DNA of 64,000 bases. Source: Candidatus Gastranaerophilales bacterium. GTDB taxonomy: Bacteria; Cyanobacteriota; Vampirovibrionia; Gastranaerophilales; Gastranaerophilaceae. Positions 27,093 to 36,137 of this stretch are shown one piece after another. Location: NCBI GenBank assembly GCA_944323925.1, contig CALUUI010000011.1, positions 1 through 64,000 on the forward strand, in the 5' to 3' direction. The notes beneath the pieces were generated by a model. It was not told the DNA's origin, made no database searches, and saw only the letters and a list, made by a program, of their open reading frames with translations. The number at the start of each line of letters is the position of its first letter. Position 1 is the stretch's first letter. Position numbers and translations under genes: made by a program.

Positions 27093-29975
27093 ATGAAAAT
27101 ATCCCCTATAACATATAAGAATTATCCTATATTAAATAATAAAAACAATGCGACAGATTCTGTTGGTGTTGACTCTGTTAGTTTTGTCGGGAAAAGAATG
27201 GTGGGTGATTTAAAAAAAGCTAATCATTCAAAAAATATTGTAAAAGGTGTATTGGCTTCACTTGGCGGGGTATTTACAATTTCTAAAATAGAACCAACAG
27301 AAGATGATGAAAAAGAATTTGAAAATCTATATTTAGCTCTGAACACTTTAACCGTTGATAAAGATACTTTTAAAGATTTTTATAAACATTCTCCTAAAAT
27401 GGCAAAAACCCTTGTTCGTTCAAAAAGAATAGCGGGACTGTATGATATCACTCTATTAAGGGATGTTAATACAGATGATTTTACTGAAAACAAATATTTA
27501 GCTTTAGAGGGAATTTTAGGTGCAAGTCATAAAAATCAAAGACCTGTCTTTAATATTTTTGATATAACAACCAAATATATTGATTCTTTAGAAGAAACAC
27601 TTGTAAAAGCTATTGTTAAACATAAAGCTGAGTTAAATGAAATATTTTCAAATGTTTATCCAACTCTTAATGCCGGTCAGGATTATTTAGACACGGCGAT
27701 AGTTCTTGAAAGAAGTTCTGATTTAACACCAGAAGAAATGCAAATGTATTTTTTGACGATGTCTGATTATAACTTAAATTCAATGTTAAACTGGGCAAAG
27801 TCGGATATTAAGATTAGAAATGAAGTTTTAAAACAATTAAATGAAAATAGGTGTATTGATGAATATATAGAGTGTGTCGAATCACCAATAATTCCTACAC
27901 AAAATTTGTTGGATAAAATTGATTTATTAACAGAGTATGCTCAAAAAGGGAAAAGATTAAAAGATTTAATTAAGCATCCGGAGGCTTTACTTGATGAAAA
28001 ATATACGGCTGTCGGAATAAAAAATGGAATAGAACGTTTGGAGTCATTATCCCCCCAACTGTTTGAAGATGTCAAAAAGACTAATATGGGTGACATAATA
28101 GCTTTTTTTGATGTTTATAAACAAGACGGATCTTTAGTAAATGATGCTGATTTGGAAGATTATTTATGGTTGGCGGAAAACGCTTCAAAGTATCTCTCTG
28201 AAAGACAAAAGTATTGTTTATTGGACTCTGAATCTCTCTTTAATTTGCCTCATAATGAGCTAAAAAATGAAGGTATATTTAAAGAAAATGCTTCAATCAT
28301 TAATATTACTAAGATTAATTCTTCCACATCTGCCAAAATGCTTCTTGATATTTTATTAACACCTGAAATGTTTGATAGAATGATTCTTTTAGGAGAAATC
28401 TTTGATGGTAGTATGGATGAAATTATAAAAGAATTGGAATATAAATGTAGAAATAAAAATCCTGTTTTTCTAAGAACTGCAAAGAAATTTTTAGAAGACA
28501 AAAATTATATGGTTGATATTATTTCCAACCCAGGCATGAGTAAAAATGATATTATAGAGAATTTATTTCACATGTCTAAAATTCGTTCATTGATAGCAGA
28601 AAATCCGGAAAAATATATTAATGATAAAAATTATGGTTTTTCTGATTTGGAAATTTGTTATTTATCAAAATATCTGAAATTAGGTAACCAGGATGAAAAA
28701 GCGGCTGAAGAATATTTAAGTCAATTAGACAGTTTCCTTCAGCAAAAAATAATGCTTGCTTGTATGAGAATTAATTATGATAAAAGTGGATTTAATTATT
28801 TATATGGTGCAATGTCAACAACAGATTCAGAGTATATAAATATGCTTTTATCCAAAAGAATGGATAGGTTTTGGCGAGAAATCTATGATATTTATAATCT
28901 GCCTTATAAAACAAAAAATATTATCAGCAATTTAATTCATCATGCAAAGAATAAAAGTAAAACAGGTGAGACTATAAAACTTTCTGGAATCCAAAAAGAT
29001 ATAATTGTTAAATATATCCCAACAATGCAAAAGTTAATGAAAAATGATTTGTCGGAATTGATTAAAAAATATAGTACTTATGTAGGTAATAAGGGAAATT
29101 TTATATTTGATTTAGATGGATTTTTAGATTCGTATAAACGTTATGTGTTTGAAAAGCTAGGATATAATCAAATTGAACAAGTAATAAATGAAGAAGCGCT
29201 TTCAAAATGGGATAAAAAATATGTACATTTGTTATTAACACCAAACATAATGGATGAAGGAGAGCTAAAACTTGTGTTTGATTTAATAACAAAAGGAGAG
29301 TTTAATTCATATATAAAAAATCCTAAGACTGAGCATGGAAAATCAAATTTAATAACTAGAAAAATTTATCAAAAGTTGGGAATTGACTATAAAACCTGGA
29401 TAGAGGGAATATCATCTGAGGAACTGGAGTTATCTGGTCGAAAATATAAAATAGGATTGATAGATAGAGCAGAGCCTAATATGGTATTTATGGGAAATTA
29501 CACCTCCTGTTGTACTGCACTAAATGAAGATAAAGGAGATTCTGTTCCAAATTATCTTTTAAATACGGCTTTTAATATAATTGGAGTTCGGGATGAACAA
29601 GGGGATTTAGTTTCGACTTCACGAATTTTTATAAGTTCAGAAACTAAAGGTAAACCTGTATTAATAATTGATAATATAGAAATAAGTAATAAGCTAAGAG
29701 CAGTTTTAAAAGATGATACGAGTCAAGAGTTTGTAAAAAATATTTGGGACTACATAAATAGTTTTTCAAGAAAATTATCTAAAAAAGAACTTCCGATTTA
29801 TATGTCAAAGAAATATCCAAAAATAAAATTACCTGAGCGGCAAGAGATTGTATCAAGTATAAAATTGGCTGGAGATGTTACTAAAACCCCAATATACATA
29901 AATACAATAGGCGAGCGAGTAAATCCGCGGGAATCATATAGTTGTGAATTAATAGATGTATTTAATAAAAATTGA
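27093..29975 (+). CDS. Large lineage-specific helical protein with N-terminal SFVG motif
   Basis: 960 residues of no recognised family. N-terminal VDSVSFVGKR (about 26-35) matches the motif in the two other lineage-specific proteins nearby. A long, mainly helical region (about 60-760) follows, rich in Lys, Asn and Leu, without clear repeats. The C-terminal 200 residues are different: a conserved-looking GNYTSCCTAL (801-810, with adjacent Cys806-Cys807), then beta strands (AFNIIGVRDEQGDLVSTSRIFI, KPVLIIDNIEIS), suggesting a small enzymatic domain. The codon use is very A-rich. Its end overlaps the open frame before bioD. Possibly an effector or large intracellular enzyme; function unknown. Confidence 0.6.
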   Translation: MKISPITYKNYPILNNKNNATDSVGVDSVSFVGKRMVGDLKKANHSKNIVKGVLASLGGVFTISKIEPTEDDEKEFENLYLALNTLTVDKDTFKDFYKHSPKMAKTLVRSKRIAGLYDITLLRDVNTDDFTENKYLALEGILGASHKNQRPVFNIFDITTKYIDSLEETLVKAIVKHKAELNEIFSNVYPTLNAGQDYLDTAIVLERSSDLTPEEMQMYFLTMSDYNLNSMLNWAKSDIKIRNEVLKQLNENRCIDEYIECVESPIIPTQNLLDKIDLLTEYAQKGKRLKDLIKHPEALLDEKYTAVGIKNGIERLESLSPQLFEDVKKTNMGDIIAFFDVYKQDGSLVNDADLEDYLWLAENASKYLSERQKYCLLDSESLFNLPHNELKNEGIFKENASIINITKINSSTSAKMLLDILLTPEMFDRMILLGEIFDGSMDEIIKELEYKCRNKNPVFLRTAKKFLEDKNYMVDIISNPGMSKNDIIENLFHMSKIRSLIAENPEKYINDKNYGFSDLEICYLSKYLKLGNQDEKAAEEYLSQLDSFLQQKIMLACMRINYDKSGFNYLYGAMSTTDSEYINMLLSKRMDRFWREIYDIYNLPYKTKNIISNLIHHAKNKSKTGETIKLSGIQKDIIVKYIPTMQKLMKNDLSELIKKYSTYVGNKGNFIFDLDGFLDSYKRYVFEKLGYNQIEQVINEEALSKWDKKYVHLLLTPNIMDEGELKLVFDLITKGEFNSYIKNPKTEHGKSNLITRKIYQKLGIDYKTWIEGISSEELELSGRKYKIGLIDRAEPNMVFMGNYTSCCTALNEDKGDSVPNYLLNTAFNIIGVRDEQGDLVSTSRIFISSETKGKPVLIIDNIEISNKLRAVLKDDTSQEFVKNIWDYINSFSRKLSKKELPIYMSKKYPKIKLPERQEIVSSIKLAGDVTKTPIYINTIGERVNPRESYSCELIDVFNKN

Positions 29976-29980
29976 TGTCG

Positions 29981-29986
29981 TATAAT
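29981..29986 (+). promoter_or_regulatory. bioD -10 box, predicted leaderless
   Basis: A perfect TATAAT ends exactly 6 nt before the bioD ATG at 29993. There is no Shine-Dalgarno and no clear -35. Confidence 0.5.
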
Positions 29987-29992
29987 ATTTGT

Positions 29993-30685
29993 ATGACAAA
30001 GATAATTTTTATAACCGGAACGGGAACAGATATAGGTAAAACCTATGTAACAGGTATACTGGCAAGATATTTGAGAAATAAAGACTTAGATTGCAGATAT
30101 TATAAGCCGGTGTTAAGCGGAGCAGTATTAGAAAACGGAGAATTACATCCGGGTGATTGTGAGTTTGTAATAAAAAGCGGCGAACTTAATCAAAAGCCTC
30201 TTGATAGTTTGAGTTATGTTTTTGAAGAGGCAGTTTCCCCGCATTTAGCAGCTCAGCATATTGGTTTAAAGATAGATAAGAAAAAAATTTTTCAAGATTT
30301 TAGTAATGCAAAATCAAAATGTGATTATCTTCTAGTAGAAGGTGCAGGCGGAATTACTTGCCCCATTATCTTAGAGCATAATGAAACTTATCTTATGTCA
30401 GACTTAATAAAAGATATGAAAGCAAATTGCCTATTAATAGCTGATGGCGGATTGGGAACGATTAATTCTGTTCTTTTAACTTGCGAGTATGCCAAGGCAA
30501 GGAATATTAAAATAATTGGAATTATATTTAACAATTATAAATATAATGACTTGATGTATGAGGATAATATCAAATCAGTAGAAAAATTATGCGGCATTCC
30601 TGTTGTAGGATTGGTAGAAAATGGAAAATTTGATATAGATACAAGAGGATATAAATTGGAAGACTTATTTAGCGAGGTGGAATAA
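29993..30685 (+). CDS. bioD: Dethiobiotin synthetase
   Basis: ATP-dependent ring closure of 7,8-diaminononanoate to dethiobiotin. It has 230 residues from the ATG at 29993; the frame is open 21 nt further upstream, but the TATAAT box lies there. The P-loop is GTGTDIGKT at residues 9-17. The carbamate/substrate Lys is in YYKPVLSG, and the VEGAGG block follows. The stop shares a base with the bioA start. bioB, bioF, bioC and bioH are not in the window. Confidence 0.95.
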   Translation: MTKIIFITGTGTDIGKTYVTGILARYLRNKDLDCRYYKPVLSGAVLENGELHPGDCEFVIKSGELNQKPLDSLSYVFEEAVSPHLAAQHIGLKIDKKKIFQDFSNAKSKCDYLLVEGAGGITCPIILEHNETYLMSDLIKDMKANCLLIADGGLGTINSVLLTCEYAKARNIKIIGIIFNNYKYNDLMYEDNIKSVEKLCGIPVVGLVENGKFDIDTRGYKLEDLFSEVE

Positions 30686-32028
30686 TGGATTGGGTAAAAG
30701 AGGATTTAAAATATATATGGCACCCATGTTCTCAGATGAAAGATTATGAAACATTACCGCCAATAGTAATAGACCGAGGTGAAGGAATTAACCTTTATGA
30801 TATAAACGGGAAATGCTATAAAGATGTAATAAGTTCGTGGTGGTGTAACCTTTTAGGTCATTGTAATCCGAGGATATCAAAAGCATTACAAAAACAAGCA
30901 GAAACATTGGAGCATGTAATATTTGCCAATTTCTCACACAAGCCTGTTATAAGTTTATGTTCGCGGTTAGCAAAAATATTACCCCAAGGGCTTTGTAAAT
31001 TTAATTTTGCAGATAACGGCTCATCATCTATAGAAATGGCTTTAAAGATGAGTTTTCAGTATCATTATCAAACAGGAAATACTCAGAAGAAAAGGTTTAT
31101 GGCGCTATCTGACGGATATCATGGCGAAACAATAGGAGCTTTATCTGTTGGCGCATTAGACTTGTATGCAGAAATTTATAAACCGATTTTGCTTGATGTT
31201 AACAGAATACAAGCTCCCGATTGTTACAGATGCCCTTATGGTAAAACTAGAGATAATTGTTGCTGCGAATGTATAGATTATGCAGAAAAAATGTTTGAAA
31301 AATATGGTGATGAAACAGCAGCTTTAATAATAGAACCATTGTTACAGGGTTCTGCCGGCATGCGTATATATCCGCCTTTGTATATTAAGAAATTAAGAGA
31401 GTTATGTAATAAGTACAATGTTCATCTTATAGCGGATGAGATAGCAACAGGGTATGGCAGAACAGGAAAAATGTTTGCATGTAATTGGGCAGAGGTTTCT
31501 CCAGATATAATGTGTTTGTCAAAAGGCCTGACAGGCGGGTATATGCCGATGGCAGTGTGTATTACAACCCAAGAAATTTATGATGCGTTTTATGATGATT
31601 ATCTTAAAGGTAAGGCATTTATGCATTCACACACTTATTCCGGCAATCCTCTTGCTTGTGCTTGTGCTAATGCTGTATTAGATATATTTGAGGAAGATAA
31701 AATCCTTGATACTCTGCCTGACAGGAATAAACTTTTTAATAAAATTGTAAAAGAAAAATTCTTGGCTCATAAAAACGTCGGAGAGGTTAGAAGTATTGGT
31801 TTTATTAACGCTATAGAGCTTGTAAATGATAAAAACACTAAACAACCGTTTGATTCAAAATTAAGAACAGGATATCAAATATATAAAAAAGCTCTAGATA
31901 AAGGACTTATTTTGCGACCGCTTGGCGATGTTTTATACTTTAACCCGCCATTAATTATTAAAGAAGAAGATATGCATTACGTTGTTGATGTAGCGTATAA
32001 ATCTCTTGTTGAAATATTAGGAGAATAA
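30685..32028 (+). CDS. bioA: Adenosylmethionine-8-amino-7-oxononanoate aminotransferase
   Basis: PLP enzyme of biotin synthesis that turns KAPA into DAPA using SAM as amino donor. The 447 residues include the N-terminal HPCSQMKDYE (the BioA substrate loop), DGYHGETIGALSVG, LIADEIATGYGRTG with the PLP-binding Asp, and the PLP Lys in LSKGLTGGYMPM near residue 280. The insert CYRCPYGKTRDNCCCEC contains six Cys in 17 residues, which could bind a metal; similar Cys pairs occur in some BioA proteins. It overlaps bioD by one base and ends at a strong bidirectional terminator. Confidence 0.95.
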   Translation: MDWVKEDLKYIWHPCSQMKDYETLPPIVIDRGEGINLYDINGKCYKDVISSWWCNLLGHCNPRISKALQKQAETLEHVIFANFSHKPVISLCSRLAKILPQGLCKFNFADNGSSSIEMALKMSFQYHYQTGNTQKKRFMALSDGYHGETIGALSVGALDLYAEIYKPILLDVNRIQAPDCYRCPYGKTRDNCCCECIDYAEKMFEKYGDETAALIIEPLLQGSAGMRIYPPLYIKKLRELCNKYNVHLIADEIATGYGRTGKMFACNWAEVSPDIMCLSKGLTGGYMPMAVCITTQEIYDAFYDDYLKGKAFMHSHTYSGNPLACACANAVLDIFEEDKILDTLPDRNKLFNKIVKEKFLAHKNVGEVRSIGFINAIELVNDKNTKQPFDSKLRTGYQIYKKALDKGLILRPLGDVLYFNPPLIIKEEDMHYVVDVAYKSLVEILGE

Positions 32029-32030
32029 AT

Positions 32031-32067
32031 AAAAAATCCTTTTACATATTTTGTAAAAGGATTTTTT
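32031..32067. terminator. Bidirectional terminator between bioA and the M20 peptidase
   Basis: A perfect 16-bp stem (32031-32046 with 32052-32067) and a 5-nt loop, with A-run and T-run ends on both strands. It should end bioA (plus) and the peptidase gene (minus). Confidence 0.93.
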
Positions 32068-32088
32068 TATTAAAAGAAATTAATACGG

Positions 32089-33318
32089 TTATGCGTTATA
32101 GATATTGAAGAAGTTTTTAAGCACTTCGTATCCTTTAAGCATTGAATTAAAATCAACTTTTTCCTTATCAGAGTGCATATTATAAACATCAGCATTTCCA
32201 AGAAGGAAAGGAATAAACTTTTCACCGCGTTTATTTTTGTTGTGAGCATAAATATGAGTTTCAGCGCCGGCATGGAAAGATTCAACCGAGTTTTTAACAC
32301 CTGCCATTTCGCTTGCTTTTGTATGAACTTCAGGAATGAAGTTATCATCTGATTTTTCAAAAGGTAGAAGGTGTACTGAAAATTCAATTTCTGCTTCTGC
32401 GAGACCTTCATATTTTTTATTAAAGCTGTCAATATAATTAATCATAATCTTTTTAAGCTCTTGTTCTTTTTGCAAATCAGAGCTTCTAATAGAGTAAGAT
32501 ACTTTAGCAAGAGTATTAATTATATTGGTAGAAGAACGATCAACAATTTCCGAGATATAATCTTTTGAATTAATTTGATCATCAATCATAGCTTTAACGG
32601 CATTTTGAACGCCGCCGCCAACGATTGCACCAATGTTACAAGATGTAATTACCCCTGTTTCATCTTTATAATAAACACCTTGAGGGAAGTTGTTTATAAG
32701 CTCGCAAACCAACTTAACGGCATTAAGTCTTGATTCATCGTCAATATCAATGCCTGAATGCCCGCCTTTAAGAGCTTTAACCGTAACTTTAACATTAGTG
32801 TAACCTGCCCCCGAAATTTGAAGCTGTCCGAGTTTATCAGCATCAAGTACAAGTACATATTTTGAATTAAGCCAATCAAAATGTGCATTTTCAATCCCGC
32901 TCATATCGGTTTCTTCATCTCTGGTAAACAGAATTTCGAGTCCACCGTGTTTGATTGGCGAATTTTTAATTTCCTTAGCCAATAAAAGTGCACATGCAAC
33001 ACCGACTTTATCATCAGCGCCAAGAGTTCTTCCGTTTGCTTTTATAAAATCACCGTCAAATATAACCTCTACAGGGCTTGAATCACCTACGACATCCATG
33101 TGGGCAGATAAAAGCACCGGTTGTTTATTATTATCTGTTGCCTCAACCACAAGATATAAGTTTCCGTAGTCGTCACTTTTACATGTGATATTATTTAATT
33201 TAGCAAAATTCTTAATCCATTCAATAACTTTTTCTTCTTTTTTTGACGGACTTGGAATTTCTGCAAGTGAGCAAAAAATATCAATTAATTCATTACCTTT
33301 TCTAATTTCATTCTGCAC
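32089..33318 (-). CDS. M20-family metallopeptidase, PepT/PepD-like
   Basis: 409 residues. The two-metal centre is visible: H in SAHMDVVGD, bridging Asp in LGADDKVGVA and EE in TRDEETDMSG. The dimerisation-lid region contains GGHSG; the final His may be in NMHSDKE. It resembles tripeptidase T and related aminoacyl-histidine dipeptidases, so it probably trims small peptides in the cytoplasm. The start is GTG at 33318, supported by an AGGAAGGAGG Shine-Dalgarno. The first 11 nt overlap the end of the zinc-ribbon ORF, so it is part of a minus-strand operon with it and the GHL10 gene. Confidence 0.88.
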   Translation of the reverse strand: MQNEIRKGNELIDIFCSLAEIPSPSKKEEKVIEWIKNFAKLNNITCKSDDYGNLYLVVEATDNNKQPVLLSAHMDVVGDSSPVEVIFDGDFIKANGRTLGADDKVGVACALLLAKEIKNSPIKHGGLEILFTRDEETDMSGIENAHFDWLNSKYVLVLDADKLGQLQISGAGYTNVKVTVKALKGGHSGIDIDDESRLNAVKLVCELINNFPQGVYYKDETGVITSCNIGAIVGGGVQNAVKAMIDDQINSKDYISEIVDRSSTNIINTLAKVSYSIRSSDLQKEQELKKIMINYIDSFNKKYEGLAEAEIEFSVHLLPFEKSDDNFIPEVHTKASEMAGVKNSVESFHAGAETHIYAHNKNKRGEKFIPFLLGNADVYNMHSDKEKVDFNSMLKGYEVLKNFFNIYNA

Positions 33319-33508
33319 GGAAAAACCTCCTTCCTGTACCTTCTTTTCCGATTTTAACCGAAACCCGGGCGCCGCAACGCGGGCAAGCTCCTACATAGGC
33401 GGTACCTTCTTTATTCTTGTATATCCGTCCGTATGTGGAGCAGCAAGAAAACCAAATTCCTAAGAATTTTCTTCCTTCATTCGCTTTTATTTCCCGTTCT
33501 TCGCTCGT
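33308..33508 (-). CDS. Zinc-ribbon ORF without a canonical start codon
   Basis: A 66-codon open frame, counted from the ACG at 33508, between the GHL10 gene and the M20 peptidase. Its product contains FSCCSTYGRIYKNKEGTAYV and then GACPRCGARVSVKIGKEGT, a CC...CPRCG zinc ribbon that looks like a real small domain rather than chance. No ATG, GTG, TTG or CTG occurs in the frame after the upstream TAA. AAGGAGG (33516-33522) lies 7 nt before the ACG. The frame is -1 relative to the GHL10 gene, and an A7 run (33508-33514) sits at the junction. It ends overlapping the peptidase GTG. Initiation at ACG, a -1 frameshift, or a lost ATG are all possible. Confidence 0.6.
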   Translation of the reverse strand, partial: TSEEREIKANEGRKFLGIWFSCCSTYGRIYKNKEGTAYVGACPRCGARVSVKIGKEGTGRRFFRAE

Positions 33509-35382
33509 TTTTTTGCCTCCTTTTTAAGTCTTTTTTCTGCTTTTCGGCAGCTTCTACATTTTTTATTCGGTTTGCATTTTGTACAAATAGTTTTTTGTTT
33601 ATTTTCGTCAGGAATATTAATTTTAGAATGAGAACCATCATTAAAAGCACTTGCCATTAGGATATTTATATATTCGCTGCTAAAGTGCGCGTAGTCAAAT
33701 ATAATAACTCCACCGAGTCCGTAACGTCTGCTTTCGTGAAGCAGCCTAATAAGGTCTTCAGGAGAGCCTTTCATAAAAGTAACGAATAATCCGGCATATA
33801 ATGTTGTATTTTTTGATGAGCGATTTCTAATATCATTAATCATATTTGATGTGGTTTTAGGATCGCAAGTTAAGAATAATGGCGTAAAACCATCAACATA
33901 ATTATTTCTTGACCAGTTTGGCCAATCTTGAAGTTTTGTAGTTAATGCAGTTTTGTAATTAGGGAAAATAACCGTTGTAAGTGTAGTGTTTTTAGAACGG
34001 CAAAGCTCTGATGCTTTTTGTACAAATTCGCTTACTTTATTTGCTCTATAATATAACCAGCAATCCCATAAAGAGTCATCTTTAGTTAAATCTATTGGGT
34101 CGACATTATATTGAGACTTAAATCCTTCTCTGGAATAAGAGGTATAACCCCAAGTAGAATTTTCATATCCGGGGATATCAGGAGATATTGCTTGCGGGTA
34201 TCTTATATAATCTAAATTAATCCCGTCAGGTTGATATTTACAAATTATTTCGCATAGAAGTTTTAGTAAAAACTCTTGAACTTCAGGATTAGCAGGGTCA
34301 AGGAAGTATCCGTTGTGTTCGGAGTTTGAATATACAGGCTCTATTGAGTCTGCATTTTTTCTCGGAAGATTTGTCCAACTAGGTCTTATTGATAAAATAT
34401 AGTTAGGATAACTTTTGGGGTCTTTGTTCCCTACATAGAAGGTTTCGAACCAAATATGAACTTTGATTTTTCGCTTATGAGCTTCTTTTATCCAAATAGC
34501 GAGAGGATCAAACCCTCTGAATTCTTCATTTTGTTCAATAAAACCGTATGAAAGCATTGTATCACTAGGATAAATGGTTTTCCCGTGATAGTAGCTTTCA
34601 AGAAAAATAGTATTAATCCCAGATTTTTCAAGTAAGTCTAAAGTGTCAATAATATCTTTTTCTGATTTACAAGTCGGTCTAATCCAGACTCCTTTAAGTT
34701 CATTTTGTTTATATGGCACAACGAGTGAAAGCGCTTCATTTGCATATTCAATGGCTTTGCCTGAATATTTTTGAACATTAGTACTATCTCTTTGAGCTTT
34801 TGCAATATTTTCTTTTGATTTATTAATAGCCGTAATAGTTTTTCTTGCATCGTATTTTGTGGTTGTTTTGATGTAGTAGTTCATAATATTTTGAACTTCA
34901 ACGAGCTTTAACTTGGCGCTGAATAAAAATGTGTCAGATGTAATATATGAAGTAATTGTTTTATTGATAGGATTAATATAAACTTTTGCTCCTACAATAA
35001 TATTTTCATTAATCCAACGTTTAGCTTCTCCGTGCCCGCTGATAACAATTCCGTTAGCGGGAATAATAGTGTTAGCACCGCTAAGTTGGGTAACAATTCC
35101 GTCTATGACAAGAGCTTCCGTTCCAAATTCGTTAGTGTTAGTTCTTCTCCCAAATTCAGGCGTGTAAATAACGAGTTGGTTAGTTCCCCTCATCCCCGGA
35201 AATCTGCTACTTTTGGCATTATTTTGATAGTTTGGGTCAATAACATCTATTTTATGAGTTGTTTGGTTAAAGATAATTTCTTTAGCATTAGGCTCAAAGG
35301 GCTGAAACACCGCCATCGCATTTGCTGCGTTCATACCGGTAAGGAAAAATATGAACATTATAAATAGAAATAGACGTCTCAT
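33487..35382 (-). CDS. GHL10-type glycoside-hydrolase-like protein, secreted
   Basis: 631 residues. A signal peptide (MRRLFLFIMFIFFLTGMNAANA) and an N-terminal beta-rich domain (about 25-170) resembling phosphodiester glycosidase-associated folds are followed by a helical spacer. The GHL10 (DUF187/family 10 glycosylhydrolase-like) TIM barrel starts at about 220: LKGVWIRPT, KVHIWFETFYVGN, PDGINLDYIRYP and VIFPNY. Members are thought to act on cell-wall or exopolysaccharide glycans. The tail is Lys-rich with a CTKCKPNKKCRSCRK Cys cluster, then AAA codons leading into the A7 run where the zinc-ribbon frame begins. Confidence 0.85.
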   Translation of the reverse strand: MRRLFLFIMFIFFLTGMNAANAMAVFQPFEPNAKEIIFNQTTHKIDVIDPNYQNNAKSSRFPGMRGTNQLVIYTPEFGRRTNTNEFGTEALVIDGIVTQLSGANTIIPANGIVISGHGEAKRWINENIIVGAKVYINPINKTITSYITSDTFLFSAKLKLVEVQNIMNYYIKTTTKYDARKTITAINKSKENIAKAQRDSTNVQKYSGKAIEYANEALSLVVPYKQNELKGVWIRPTCKSEKDIIDTLDLLEKSGINTIFLESYYHGKTIYPSDTMLSYGFIEQNEEFRGFDPLAIWIKEAHKRKIKVHIWFETFYVGNKDPKSYPNYILSIRPSWTNLPRKNADSIEPVYSNSEHNGYFLDPANPEVQEFLLKLLCEIICKYQPDGINLDYIRYPQAISPDIPGYENSTWGYTSYSREGFKSQYNVDPIDLTKDDSLWDCWLYYRANKVSEFVQKASELCRSKNTTLTTVIFPNYKTALTTKLQDWPNWSRNNYVDGFTPLFLTCDPKTTSNMINDIRNRSSKNTTLYAGLFVTFMKGSPEDLIRLLHESRRYGLGGVIIFDYAHFSSEYINILMASAFNDGSHSKINIPDENKQKTICTKCKPNKKCRSCRKAEKRLKKEAKKRAKNGK

Positions 35383-35390
35383 CCTTAAAG

Positions 35391-36035
35391 TTAATCCTCG
35401 ACGAAATGAATCCTTGTATTCTGATAATACAACGCATTTGATGAATTTAATTCCTCTAATAAGCGTATTTTATTTTCTAATTCCTCTGAGGTATTTATTT
35501 GTTGAGCTTGTCTAAGGTATTTTAGAGCAGAACGCGTATCCCCAAGTTTTTGATGAATTACGCCTATTTTGTAGTTCACGTTATAAATATTATTATTTAG
35601 AATATAGGCTTCGTTATATTGCTTAAGAGCTTTTCTGTAATCTTCTTTTTTAAAGTAATAATCCCCAAATGCTTCGTGGGCTTGGGCGTGTTTGGGATTT
35701 ATACTCAATGCTTGATAAAATAATGATTTTGCATATCTGTCTTTGTTAATAAGTTCATATAATAAAGCAAGTTTTAGTGCATAATCAGGATTATCGGGAT
35801 GTTTAGTTAGTAAAGCTCTATATTCACCGAGTGCGTATTCAATATTTTTAATGCGTTCTTCTTCAGTATCTGTAGTTGTTGCTATTGTGAAATGTTCAAA
35901 TGCCTTTTTTTCAAAATCACTTGTATTGATTAGGTTGTAATCAATTTTCGGAATGTATTCAATTCCGCCTTTTTGTATAGCAAAAGAAGATAACGGAATT
36001 AAAGTAAGAAGAGCTGTTATTACAAATTTATGCAT
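35391..36035 (-). CDS. Exported TPR protein
   Basis: 214 residues from the ATG at 36035, with a TTG six bases upstream as a less likely start. A signal peptide (MHKFVITALLTLIPLSSFA) is followed by helical TPR repeats: DYALKLALLYELINKDRYAKSLFYQAL, AQAHEAFGDYYFKKEDYRKALKQYNEA and YKIGVIHQKLGDTRSALKYLRQA. It is probably a periplasmic scaffold. The stop lies 8 nt before the start of the GHL10 gene, so it heads a TPR-GHL10-zinc ribbon-M20 peptidase operon that may handle wall or peptide fragments. Confidence 0.8.
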   Translation of the reverse strand: MHKFVITALLTLIPLSSFAIQKGGIEYIPKIDYNLINTSDFEKKAFEHFTIATTTDTEEERIKNIEYALGEYRALLTKHPDNPDYALKLALLYELINKDRYAKSLFYQALSINPKHAQAHEAFGDYYFKKEDYRKALKQYNEAYILNNNIYNVNYKIGVIHQKLGDTRSALKYLRQAQQINTSEELENKIRLLEELNSSNALYYQNTRIHFVED

Positions 36036-36041
36036 ACACAA

Positions 36042-36070
36042 ATTATATCAGTAAAAGCTATAATTGTGAA
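36042..36070 (-). promoter_or_regulatory. Promoter of TPR gene, predicted leaderless
   Basis: Minus strand: TTCACA (36065-36070), 17 nt, perfect TATAAT (36042-36047), then 6 nt to the ATG at 36035. This is the same -35/spacer/gap architecture as purB. Confidence 0.72.
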
Positions 36071-36081
36071 ATAATAAAGTG

Positions 36082-36110
36082 TTGTTATTTTCAGTAAAAT
36101 ATAGTATATT
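36082..36110 (+). promoter_or_regulatory. Promoter of skp-like gene
   Basis: TTGTTA (36082-36087), 17 nt, TATATT (36105-36110). It leaves a leader of about 20 nt with AAGGAGGG before the ATG, so this transcript has a Shine-Dalgarno, unlike its divergent neighbour. Confidence 0.6.
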
Positions 36111-36137
36111 ATTCTTAACAAAAACAAGGAGGGAAGC

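Noticed and set aside
33508-33522. A confident dnaX-type programmed frameshift
   Set aside because: The Shine-Dalgarno is too close to the A7 run for the known -1 stimulating spacing and no strong downstream hairpin was evident, so frameshifting is kept only as one option.
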